This document shows positions 13,846 to 20,676 of a DNA stretch of 22,445 nucleotides, one piece after another. A model generated the notes under the pieces. That model saw nothing but the letters and a program-made list of their open reading frames with translations, did not search any database and was not told the origin of the DNA. A program made the position numbers and the translations under genes. Position 1 is the first letter of the stretch. Each line of letters opens with the position of its first letter. Source of the DNA: an uncultured Lachnospiraceae bacterium (GTDB taxonomy: Bacteria; Bacillota_A; Clostridia; Lachnospirales; Lachnospiraceae); contig CADCIU010000047.1 of NCBI GenBank assembly GCA_902801585.1, forward strand, positions 1-22,445, written 5' to 3'.

Positions 13846-15000
13846 ATGGAAGATCTCAATATCGCTCTCCTGATCGATTCCGACAATGTCAGCTCCCGCT
13901 ATATATCAGGCATACTCAGTGAACTGTCCAAATACGGCAAGATCACGATCCGCCGCATGTACGGCGACTGGTCCCAGGACCGGCTCCACTCATGGATGAA
14001 GTGTTCATCGCGCTATTCCCTGACCCCTATTATGCAGCCCAACAACACGCCCGGCAAGAATGCCTCCGACATCGGTCTGATCATCGACGCCATGGACATC
14101 CTCTACACGGGCGATGTGCAGGGATTCTGCATCGTCTCCAGCGACGGCGATTTCAACAAGCTGGCCACACGCCTTCGCGAGGCCGGCAAGATCGTCATCG
14201 GTATGGGTGAGAAGAAAACGCCGGAGTCTTTCCGTGTCTCCTGTGAGCGCTTCATATTCCTCGACGTCATCGACAGTGAGGAACCCGGGCCGCGCCGCGC
14301 TCCCGCCGGTGCGTCCTCACAGTCCGCGTCTTCGGGCAGCCCGACGGAAACCGTCTCTTCGGGCAGCCAGGCAGACGCCGGGCTCCGCACCATTACCGGA
14401 CCGGCGGGTGCCAGAAAAAAACGTGCAGCAGCGGTTTTTGAACCGCCGGCTCCCTACCGCGCATTCCCCGATCCCGCTATGTTGTCCAAAGCGCAGGATG
14501 AGCCTGACGGCGACCAGGATTTTGACACGGACTCCGAGGCGCTGTTCACGGACAAGGCCACGATCGAGGCGGCCATCGTCAGTATCATTACAGATAATAA
14601 CGCCGAAGGCAGAGAGACCGGACTGGGCGAGATCGGCTCCCGCCTGGTCAAAATCTTCCCTGACTTCGACGTTCGAAATTATCATTATAGCAAGCTCTCG
14701 GAGTACCTCAAGGACTTCCCGTCCCTGAGTGTCGAGAACCGGGACAATGCCGTGTGGGTCTCACTCAAGAGCTCTCCCGACAGCGAGATCGAGCAGCAGA
14801 TCCTGAGGATCTTCCGAAAGCACAATACAGACGACATGTATCTGACGACGCTCAAGAAGGAGTTAACGGAGCTCAATCCCAACCTGGATGCCAGCATCCG
14901 CCGCAGCGGTGTGACGCGCTTCTCCGTCTATCTTCACCGCATGATCGGCTCCGTTGAAGTCAACGGCAGACACGTCATTCTCAAAAAGGCCGAACCGTGA
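13846..15000 (+). CDS. NYN-domain putative RNase with C-terminal LOTUS/OST-HTH-type region
   Basis: The 384-residue protein starts with a NYN (PIN-like, LabA/DUF88/MARF1-type) domain, about 1-145. Acidic residues expected at a metal-dependent nuclease site are present: LLIDSDN (Asp11, Asp13), YGDW (Asp41), SDIGLIIDAMD (Asp75, 81, 84) and SSDGDF (Asp100, 102). A Ser/Pro/Ala-rich linker follows (about 146-235), with a 9-residue repeat containing SSGS. The C-terminal part has an OST-HTH (LOTUS)-like module (238-308) and a second, weaker module of similar layout (312-381). LOTUS domains bind RNA in eukaryotic proteins. The bacterial target is unknown. The ribosome binding site is weak because the leader is all AT-rich repeats. 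The 3' end overlaps a convergent hydrolase gene by 20 bases. Confidence 0.85.
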   Translation: MEDLNIALLIDSDNVSSRYISGILSELSKYGKITIRRMYGDWSQDRLHSWMKCSSRYSLTPIMQPNNTPGKNASDIGLIIDAMDILYTGDVQGFCIVSSDGDFNKLATRLREAGKIVIGMGEKKTPESFRVSCERFIFLDVIDSEEPGPRRAPAGASSQSASSGSPTETVSSGSQADAGLRTITGPAGARKKRAAAVFEPPAPYRAFPDPAMLSKAQDEPDGDQDFDTDSEALFTDKATIEAAIVSIITDNNAEGRETGLGEIGSRLVKIFPDFDVRNYHYSKLSEYLKDFPSLSVENRDNAVWVSLKSSPDSEIEQQILRIFRKHNTDDMYLTTLKKELTELNPNLDASIRRSGVTRFSVYLHRMIGSVEVNGRHVILKKAEP

Positions 15001-16039
15001 GCGCCGGATCCACGAGACTTAAGAAGCTGTCCACCTTGTTCCAATATCCTTCCGGGTCGACGACAACGCTCATCACATGGGCCGCGCCCGGCACCAGCAT
15101 GCACATTTTCTCACAAACTGCCGCCTCGAAGAGCGTGTTCATCATCGAGCAGGGAATAAAAGTGTCCGCTTCACCGTGAATGAACAGCGTAGGGGTCTTG
15201 GAACGCCTGACCGCATCCAGAGGAGATGCCTTCTCGAGATCATATCCGGCGCGGAAAAGCCCGATCGCGCGAAGAGAAGGCATGAGGATCTCCGGCGGCA
15301 CAGGCGGTTTGTCCTCCAGGTTATTGTAAACCTCGATGAACTCGTCAATCGCCGTGCTGTATCCCGCGTCCTCGATACAAGCCTTCACGTTGGAGGGGAG
15401 TCTCTCGCCCGTTGTCATCATGACTGTGGCCGCGCCCATGGAAATGCCATGCAGGATGATCAGCGCATGAGGATCTCTCTGCAGGATCTCATCGATCCAA
15501 ATGATCAGGTCCAGCCTGTCGTGATAGCCGTAACCGACATAAGTGCCTTCGCTGCCGCCATGCCCGCGCAAGTCAGGCAGAAGGACATTCATGCCGTATT
15601 TGTCGCGGTACACCTGTGCATACTGCCCCACACTCTCCGACGTATCGGAGTATCCGTGCACGCAGATTGCATAGCGGTGATCCCCTTCCGGCACAGGCGA
15701 GGGGATAAAGTTGGCATGGATGCGGAGTCTGTCTTCCGACATCTTGTACCAGTCCTGTCTGAGAGGATGCTCATTCATCCATATGCGACCTCTCACATAA
15801 GGCTGTTCACTGGGATCTCCGTCCGCACTGTCATCATGCTTGACGGGTTTCATGGAAAAATCATAGAAGTAATTCGCCGCGCCGAGGATGGCTCCCGTGC
15901 CGGCATATATGCCGGTTTCTCCGATGAATTCCAGCGCGTCCAGCGCGCCAAATCTCTTTTTCGATGTCTTCTTCGATAACCTCTTTGCTGCTTTCTTCGC
16001 TGCTTTTATGTATCTCTTATCCGGTTTTTTCTTTCCCAT
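14981..16039 (-). CDS. Alpha/beta hydrolase with basic, possibly membrane-associated N-terminus
   Basis: A serine hydrolase fold of 352 residues. The oxyanion/strand motif CVHGYSDTSES lies near 126-136. The nucleophile elbow is GISMG (198-202, Ser200). The catalytic Asp is in HGEADTFIP (Asp292) and the His is in GAAHVMS (His321), a complete triad. The first 30 residues are very Lys-rich and are followed by a moderately hydrophobic stretch (about 38-60), perhaps an uncleaved anchor. The substrate is unknown; similar proteins are annotated as lysophospholipase-like or prolyl-oligopeptidase-like hydrolases. It begins 70 nt after the PAS-domain gene in the same direction and probably shares its transcript. 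The end overlaps the NYN gene tail to tail. GAGG nine bases upstream supports the start. Confidence 0.9.
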   Translation of the reverse strand: MGKKKPDKRYIKAAKKAAKRLSKKTSKKRFGALDALEFIGETGIYAGTGAILGAANYFYDFSMKPVKHDDSADGDPSEQPYVRGRIWMNEHPLRQDWYKMSEDRLRIHANFIPSPVPEGDHRYAICVHGYSDTSESVGQYAQVYRDKYGMNVLLPDLRGHGGSEGTYVGYGYHDRLDLIIWIDEILQRDPHALIILHGISMGAATVMMTTGERLPSNVKACIEDAGYSTAIDEFIEVYNNLEDKPPVPPEILMPSLRAIGLFRAGYDLEKASPLDAVRRSKTPTLFIHGEADTFIPCSMMNTLFEAAVCEKMCMLVPGAAHVMSVVVDPEGYWNKVDSFLSLVDPALTVRPF

Positions 16040-16109
16040 ATATTCAATCCTCTGAGTCCGTTTCGTCAGATCCTGTATTCGGATCCCTTTCGCGAGATCC
16101 GTTCCTCAT

Positions 16110-18551
16110 TTACGCCCGTCCGGGCAGTTTCATGCATACAGTGACCGTGAACTCCGTTCCTTCTCCTCTGCGGCTGCGGACCCTCACATTTCCGCCCATG
16201 ATCCCGATGATCTCACGCGCAATATAGAGACCCGCGCGAAGGGGGTCGTCCTTCTCACTCTTATTCTCGAACATTCCCTGCATCAGGTCACTGGCAATGC
16301 TGCTCTCGTTGTCCCTGATGATAAAATAGAGAAACACCCTGTTGCCGGAAGCCCGGTCAGCCCTGCATCCCAGGTTGATCACACCTCCGGACGGCATCTG
16401 CTGCGTGACGCTCTCCAAAAGACTCACAAGCGCCCTCTGGAGCTTGGCTTTGTCGCCGATCGCGCTCTCGGGCATGCTCACGCTCTTCTTGAGCTCGAGG
16501 CGGATATTCTTCTTGGCGCAGACCGGTCTCTGCAGGACCATGACATTCTCAAGACACTCATCGATGGAGAAGAGTTCTTCCTTGACGATCTCATCGTCGG
16601 AGGCCGCCATCTCGACCAGGTCATCCATCACCGTGTTCCTTCGCTGAGGCGGTGCATCCTGCGCCCTTTCACGCCTTAGTACCGGTTCTGCTTCCTGTCT
16701 GCGCGCCGGCTCTGTCTCCCGCCTGCGCACCGGCTCTGTCTCCCGCCTGCGTATCGGCTCAGCCTCTTCAAGTTCCGGCTCTCCGGATCCGTTGAACCAT
16801 CCGTTTCCGTCCAGCTCCACCTGTCTCCCGATCATCTTCTGGAGACGCTCGACATTGCGCGCCTGTTCCTTCTCCCGGAGCTCGCTGCTTCGCCGCAGTC
16901 TCTCCGCCTGTTCCTCAGACTGCCGGAGCGCGTCCATCGCCGTTTTCAGTTCCTGTTCAAGTCTCTCGATCTCCTCCTGCTTGCTGCGAAGCTTCGCCTC
17001 AGTGTCGGAGCTCATCAGGTCAATGACTCTCTGCTGCTTCGCCAGTTCGGCTTCCTGCGCTCTCTGATAATTCTCAAACTGCTTCTCGAGAAGCTGTTCC
17101 TTCTCTTCATAGGACCGCTGCAGCTCCTGCTCGCGCGCGTCGTACTCCGCCCGGAGCTTTTTCTCCATGCCTTCTGCGGAATCCTTCTGCGATTCGAGCA
17201 CCTCGTTCATTTTCACGCGAAATGCCTCGATCTGCTCCTGCGTCTTGGCCTGCGCTTCCTCGATCTCCCTTCGGACCGTCGTCTGCGCCTCCTCCACCTG
17301 CTGCCTTGCTTTCTCTCTGGCTTCGCTGATCTCCTCCTTGGCCCGCTCCTGCTGGATCCTGGAGGCATTCTCCGCCTTGGCGATCTGCAGGTCCATGGCT
17401 TTGCGGACCTCATCCTTGTCGACATAGTACAGCATTCTCAGGCGGTTTCCGTTGTGATCTGCGCTGTTGATCAGATACACATCGAACCAGCGCTTTGTCC
17501 CGTCCGCCAGCTCCATCTGGAACATGCCGACATAGGGATCATCGGACAGCATCTCCAAATGCTTCTCCGCCAGCCGCTTTCTCGTTATGCTGGTCATCTC
17601 AAGGCGGTAAAACGGGTCTTTGGCCACTTCGTCTGCAAATCCGGTCATACTGAGCCCGAATCTTTCCGGGAACGACCTGCTCACATAGACAGGCTTCCAA
17701 TCCCCCGGCTCCCCGGTCAAAGCACACAATCCCCCCGGTATTTTGGCCAAAATATCGGAAGCCGTCGCGATCCGTTCCTGCATCTGCGCGTGGATCTGGT
17801 TGAACCCCGTCGTCTCCTGGAAGACACAGTAATAAACTGTGTTGTCACCTTCCTGATAAGCGGGCGCGCCGATCATGCGGTACTGAAAGCGGTTCCCGTC
17901 CTTGCGGTAAAAAGTCAGATTGACTGCCAGATGGCCGTTGGTCCCCTGAATTTCTCTGAGCTTCGCGAGGATCTTGTCGCGCTCCTCCTCGGAGATCATG
18001 AAAAACGGGTCGCGCTCCATATGCTTTTGGAACTGGTCCTGTTTGTAGTGCAGTTTTTTCCAGAAATAATCATTGTAGAAGAGCGTCCTCAGCCCTTCGT
18101 CCTTCATATATGCGAAGATCAGGACGCCGCAGGGAAGATTTTCCGTAAACTCCCTGATCTGCTCTGTCCCGCCCTGTCCGTTCTTCTCGGACATATGTAA
18201 AAAAGTAATTTCAAAGTGCTGTCCGCGCTTACAGATGGCCATACTGCAGCGAAGATAGACGGCCTTTTCCTCCTCCTTGGATACGAGATTAATCTCATAT
18301 GCTACCGTCGAAATATCAGCGGCGCTCGGTGAACTCTTAATAGAAACGATGTCCACATAAAACCGCTCCGGTTTCGCTGTCATCTCCTTCTGAAGGAAAT
18401 CATGGATCTCCTTGGCGGAAAGGAAATGATACATCTGCTTAGGCGTGATCCAGACCAGATCGTAGGCCAGGTCCTCGATGCACAGGGCCGGATCTCTGCT
18501 GCTGAAAAAACTGTTTAAAAAATTCTTTCCAAAATCAATAGGTGTCTGCAT
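16110..18551 (-). CDS. PAS / coiled-coil / degenerate histidine-kinase ATPase protein
   Basis: An 813-residue cytoplasmic protein with no transmembrane segment. The N-terminal 120 residues resemble a SnoaL/PAS-like input module. Two PAS-like regions follow (about 130-245 and 255-375). A long charged coiled coil runs from about 385 to 610. Then come four 8-residue repeats of the RRRETEPV type. The end is an HATPase_c-like domain (about 675-813) with RAGLYIAREIIGIMGG and RRGEGTEFTVTV. No HisKA H-box with a phosphoacceptor His is seen, the N-box Asn is missing (LLESVTQQ), and the DxGxG loop reads DNESS. It looks like a pseudokinase or ATP-binding scaffold. The frame is open to 18713, but that start would run over the promoter; ATG 18551 fits better. 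The hydrolase gene follows. Confidence 0.85.
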   Translation of the reverse strand: MQTPIDFGKNFLNSFFSSRDPALCIEDLAYDLVWITPKQMYHFLSAKEIHDFLQKEMTAKPERFYVDIVSIKSSPSAADISTVAYEINLVSKEEEKAVYLRCSMAICKRGQHFEITFLHMSEKNGQGGTEQIREFTENLPCGVLIFAYMKDEGLRTLFYNDYFWKKLHYKQDQFQKHMERDPFFMISEEERDKILAKLREIQGTNGHLAVNLTFYRKDGNRFQYRMIGAPAYQEGDNTVYYCVFQETTGFNQIHAQMQERIATASDILAKIPGGLCALTGEPGDWKPVYVSRSFPERFGLSMTGFADEVAKDPFYRLEMTSITRKRLAEKHLEMLSDDPYVGMFQMELADGTKRWFDVYLINSADHNGNRLRMLYYVDKDEVRKAMDLQIAKAENASRIQQERAKEEISEAREKARQQVEEAQTTVRREIEEAQAKTQEQIEAFRVKMNEVLESQKDSAEGMEKKLRAEYDAREQELQRSYEEKEQLLEKQFENYQRAQEAELAKQQRVIDLMSSDTEAKLRSKQEEIERLEQELKTAMDALRQSEEQAERLRRSSELREKEQARNVERLQKMIGRQVELDGNGWFNGSGEPELEEAEPIRRRETEPVRRRETEPARRQEAEPVLRRERAQDAPPQRRNTVMDDLVEMAASDDEIVKEELFSIDECLENVMVLQRPVCAKKNIRLELKKSVSMPESAIGDKAKLQRALVSLLESVTQQMPSGGVINLGCRADRASGNRVFLYFIIRDNESSIASDLMQGMFENKSEKDDPLRAGLYIAREIIGIMGGNVRVRSRRGEGTEFTVTVCMKLPGRA
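16683..16769 (-). repeat. In-frame 24-bp tandem repeats inside the PAS gene
   Basis: Units at 16683-16706, 16707-16730 and 16731-16754 and a partial copy from 16755 encode 8-residue repeats with core ETEP and Arg-rich flanks. Two units are almost identical at the DNA level. They form a flexible, charged linker between the coiled coil and the ATPase-like domain. Confidence 0.85.
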
Positions 18552-18557
18552 ATCACC

Positions 18558-18563
18558 ATTATA
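18558..18563 (-). promoter_or_regulatory. Extended -10 promoter candidate directly before the PAS gene
   Basis: The minus strand reads TGCTATAAT, an extended -10 box, six bases before the ATG at 18551. There is no TTGACA at the -35 position. Transcription from it would start at or next to the ATG and give a leaderless message. Confidence 0.4.
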
Positions 18564-18593
18564 GCAAACAACCCACGGTTCGGCTAAAAAAGG

Positions 18594-18622
18594 TTGACGA
18601 ATTCCAAAAACAAGTACAGAAT
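18594..18622 (+). promoter_or_regulatory. Candidate promoter of rlmH
   Basis: TTGACG (18594-18599) and CAGAAT (18617-18622) are 17 bases apart, five and four matches to the sigma-A consensus. The predicted start near 18630 gives a leader of about 100 nt before rlmH. Confidence 0.5.
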
Positions 18623-18727
18623 TACCTAAACCGCAAATCGCAGCACGCCGGAGGCTGGCGACGGTGCAGTTTCTGTTCCGCGGCACCGGCATCTCCAATC
18701 CAATATGTTTCATCAGGTATATCGAAT

Positions 18728-19201
18728 ATGATCCGAATTCTCTGCATAGGAAAAATGAAAGATAAAGCGCTTCACATGCTGGAAGAAGAATATGTAAAGC
18801 GCCTCAGAGCTTTTGCCAAAATAGAGATCACGGAAGTCAAAGACGAGCCCAACGAGCGCATCGAGCGGGAGAAAGAGGCTGTCCTCGCCATGGAAAAAGA
18901 AGGCGAGAGAGCACTCGCCCAGATCAAAGACAGTGACCTGGTCATTCTGCTCGACCTCCACGGTTCCCACTGGGACAGTGAGACCTTTGCCAAAAAGCTG
19001 GAGGGCTGGCATTCATCCGGCTCCAATCTGACTTTTGTCATCGCCGGTTCCCTGGGACCTTCGCAGGCGCTGGTCCGGCGCGCCGACGTGCGCTGGAAGC
19101 TCTCCGACCTCACGTTCACCCATCTGATGACGCGGGTCCTGGTGCTGGAGCAGATCTACCGCGGTTTTATGATCATAAACGGAAGAAAGTATCACAAATA
19201 A
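18728..19201 (+). CDS. rlmH: 23S rRNA (pseudouridine1915-N3)-methyltransferase RlmH
   Basis: RlmH is a SPOUT-fold methyltransferase that methylates pseudouridine 1915 in helix 69 of 23S rRNA using S-adenosylmethionine. The 157-residue product has the usual length. It shows the SAM-knot segment FVIAGSLGPS (103-112; the usual second Gly of the IGG triplet is Ala here) and the conserved C-terminus RVLVLEQIYRGFMIINGRKYHK-type ending in YHK. The frame is open upstream to 18542, but that extension covers the divergent promoter region and matches nothing. The ATG at 18728 matches family starts, with a weak AGG ribosome binding site. The AEC permease follows in the same direction. Confidence 0.95.
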   Translation: MIRILCIGKMKDKALHMLEEEYVKRLRAFAKIEITEVKDEPNERIEREKEAVLAMEKEGERALAQIKDSDLVILLDLHGSHWDSETFAKKLEGWHSSGSNLTFVIAGSLGPSQALVRRADVRWKLSDLTFTHLMTRVLVLEQIYRGFMIINGRKYHK

Positions 19202-19245
19202 AACGGCATGTTCCGCAATGACGGGGCGGCGGCCCTCGGCGGAGG

Positions 19246-19285
19246 CGACTTTCCTCAGCGGGTGTCGACGTTCCTCAGCGGGGGT
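19246..19285 (+). repeat. 20-bp tandem duplication in the AEC permease leader
   Basis: Two adjacent 20-bp units at 19246-19265 and 19266-19285 differ at two positions and share the core TTCCTCAGCGGG. They lie in the 151-nt gap between rlmH and the AEC gene. Confidence 0.8.
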
Positions 19286-19352
19286 GACGTCCTCGATCGC
19301 ACCGGCGGTATCAGGCGCATCAGCGATCCCCGGCAGAAAGGAAGGTATCACA

Positions 19353-20291
19353 GTGGCATTCAGCCTTGTACTATTAGAGAAACTCATCTCCATGATGCTC
19401 ATGGCCCTGGTCGGCTATATTTTGGTCAAGACCGGCATCCTGAAACAGCCGGACAGCCGGGTCATTTCGCTGCTGCTGGTCTATGTTCTGCAGCCCTGTC
19501 TCGTCCTGCGCTCCCTGCAGATCGAACTCACGCCGGACCGGCTGCACGGGTTCATCTTCGGCGGCATATTCGCTTCGCTGACGATGGTGCTCTCCATCAT
19601 ATTCTCCGAACTGGTCAAAAGACGCCTCAATCTGGACGGCGTCGACCGCGCCACTCTAGTCTATTCAAATGTCGGAAATCTGACGATGCCGCTCGTGAGC
19701 ATGGCGCTCGGAGAGAGCATGGTCTTCTACTGCAGTGCCTTTCAGATTCCCTTCCATACATTTATTTGGACACACGGCATCTCAATCATCCGCGGTGACA
19801 GAAAGCTCAACCTCAGGAAAATCTTCCTCAATCCCTCAATCATCGCCCTGATCACAGCCCTGATCCTTCTCATCACGCAGACTCCCATCCCGCCGGTCAT
19901 CGATTCCGCCGTCAAGGGATTCCAGGACATGGTCGCCGCGTCTTCCATGATGCTGGTCGGAATGGTCATTGCGGGCAGTGACCTCAGAAGCGTCTTTGCA
20001 AACAAAAAGTCCTATCTGATCTCCTTCCTGCGCCTGATCGCCCTGCCGGTCCTGAGCATGCTCCTTTTGTTCGCTAGCGGTGTCATCACCCGGTATCCCT
20101 ATCTGCGGCCGGTGGCCATGGTCATCATGCTCGGCGCTGCGGCGCCTTCCGGCAGTATGGTCGTTCAGCTCGCGGTCGTTCACAAAAAGGATGCTGTCAA
20201 GGCCAGCATTTACAACGTCATGACGACGATCTTGTGCGTCATCACACTTCCCTTCATCATATTCCTGTTCCAAATGTTATTCCCGGAATAG
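19353..20291 (+). CDS. AEC-family (auxin efflux carrier-like) permease
   Basis: A 312-residue integral membrane protein of the AEC transporter family (PF03547), whose bacterial members carry organic acids, amino acids or unknown anions. Hydrophobic segments fill the sequence in two halves of about five, separated by a polar loop near RGDRKLNLRK. The family-typical SNVGNLTMPL lies in the first half and GAAAPSGSMVVQLAV near the end. The frame is open to an ATG at 19218, but the first 45 residues would be a polar, GC-rich leader. The GTG at 19353 has AGGAAGG seven bases upstream and starts directly at the first membrane helix, so it was chosen. It follows rlmH and may be co-transcribed. The substrate is not readable. 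Confidence 0.92.
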   Translation: MAFSLVLLEKLISMMLMALVGYILVKTGILKQPDSRVISLLLVYVLQPCLVLRSLQIELTPDRLHGFIFGGIFASLTMVLSIIFSELVKRRLNLDGVDRATLVYSNVGNLTMPLVSMALGESMVFYCSAFQIPFHTFIWTHGISIIRGDRKLNLRKIFLNPSIIALITALILLITQTPIPPVIDSAVKGFQDMVAASSMMLVGMVIAGSDLRSVFANKKSYLISFLRLIALPVLSMLLLFASGVITRYPYLRPVAMVIMLGAAAPSGSMVVQLAVVHKKDAVKASIYNVMTTILCVITLPFIIFLFQMLFPE

Positions 20292-20302
20292 AACTGCTTT
20301 CA

Positions 20303-20354
20303 CCCGAGCCTTAGGCTCGGGGAACCCTTTCGCCCCTCGAGCCTCGGGCTCGGG
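20303..20354 (+). repeat. Tandem pair of related GC-rich hairpins
   Basis: Hairpin A pairs CCCGAGCC (20303-20310) with GGCTCGGG (20314-20321) across a TTA loop. Hairpin B pairs CGAGCC (20338-20343) with GGCTCG (20347-20352) across TCG, extended by a wobble and another pair. The two share stem sequence, as if one element were duplicated. They begin 12 bases after the AEC stop and lack T-runs. Confidence 0.75.
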
Positions 20355-20363
20355 ATGCAAAGT

Positions 20364-20419
20364 AAAGAGCCCTTCAGGACGAGCACCGGTTTGCCGGTAT
20401 TCATTCTGAAGGGCTCTTT
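20364..20419. terminator. Long hairpin, possible bidirectional terminator
   Basis: A perfect 14-bp stem, AAAGAGCCCTTCAG (20364-20377) with its complement (20406-20419), has an inner ACCGG/CCGGT hairpin with loop TTTG. A-rich and T-rich stem ends suit termination in both directions. The tails are short: TTTGAGG on the plus strand, TTTACTTT on the minus strand. It sits between convergent genes. Confidence 0.6.
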
Positions 20420-20524
20420 GAGGGGGGAAAATGATAAACAATACATTCGGCAGGGAAGAAACATTTTGAGGGGGGAGTGGATTTCTTTGTGTCCCTGTCG
20501 ATGATGTAATCATATAGGAGAAAT

Positions 20525-20566
20525 ATGTTTAAATCGGGTATATCCTGTGAACAAATTGTGAAATGA
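20525..20566 (+). CDS. Possible 13-residue mini-ORF with strong ribosome binding site
   Basis: AGGAG lies four bases before an ATG that opens 13 codons (product begins MFKSGISCEQ) and ends in TGA. A second 17-codon frame (20563-20616, beginning MKKRLLLEP) starts inside that stop (ATGA). Both could be chance, a leader peptide, or the remnant of a decayed gene. No known peptide family is recognised. Confidence 0.2.
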   Translation: MFKSGISCEQIVK

Positions 20567-20676
20567 AAAAGAGATTGCTCCTCGAGCCAGTGGCACCGGC
20601 ATCGTTTCGAATATGACTTTATTCTTTACTTGTTCCATCGGATACACCCGCTTGCCCTTCCCGCAGGAACCACAAT

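Larger units (their letters stand above)
20292..20676. other. Hairpin-rich gap between convergent AEC and nucleotidase genes
   Basis: From low to high coordinate it holds two similar GC-rich hairpins (20303-20354), one long hairpin (20364-20419), two copies of TTTGAGGGGGG (20417 and 20465) and two overlapping mini-ORFs with a good ribosome binding site (20525-20616). The last 60 bases before the nucleotidase stop show nothing recognisable. No clear T-tailed terminator follows the nucleotidase stop itself. Confidence 0.7.

Noticed and set aside
18552..18713. 54-residue N-terminal extension of the PAS protein
   Set aside because: It covers the TATAAT box and the rlmH promoter region and is Arg/Cys-rich without similarity to the rest; the ATG at 18551 is more likely, though not proven.
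18542..18727. 62-residue N-terminal extension of RlmH
   Set aside because: It runs across the divergent promoter region, has no family similarity, and RlmH proteins start at the MIRILCIGK-type sequence.
19218..19352. 45-residue N-terminal extension of the AEC permease
   Set aside because: The extension is polar and contains the 20-bp duplication; the GTG at 19353 has a strong ribosome binding site and begins the first membrane helix.
20277..20513. 78-residue minus-strand frame across the hairpins after the AEC gene
   Set aside because: Its repeated EPEAR/EPKAR text is a by-product of the hairpin stems; there is no ribosome binding site.
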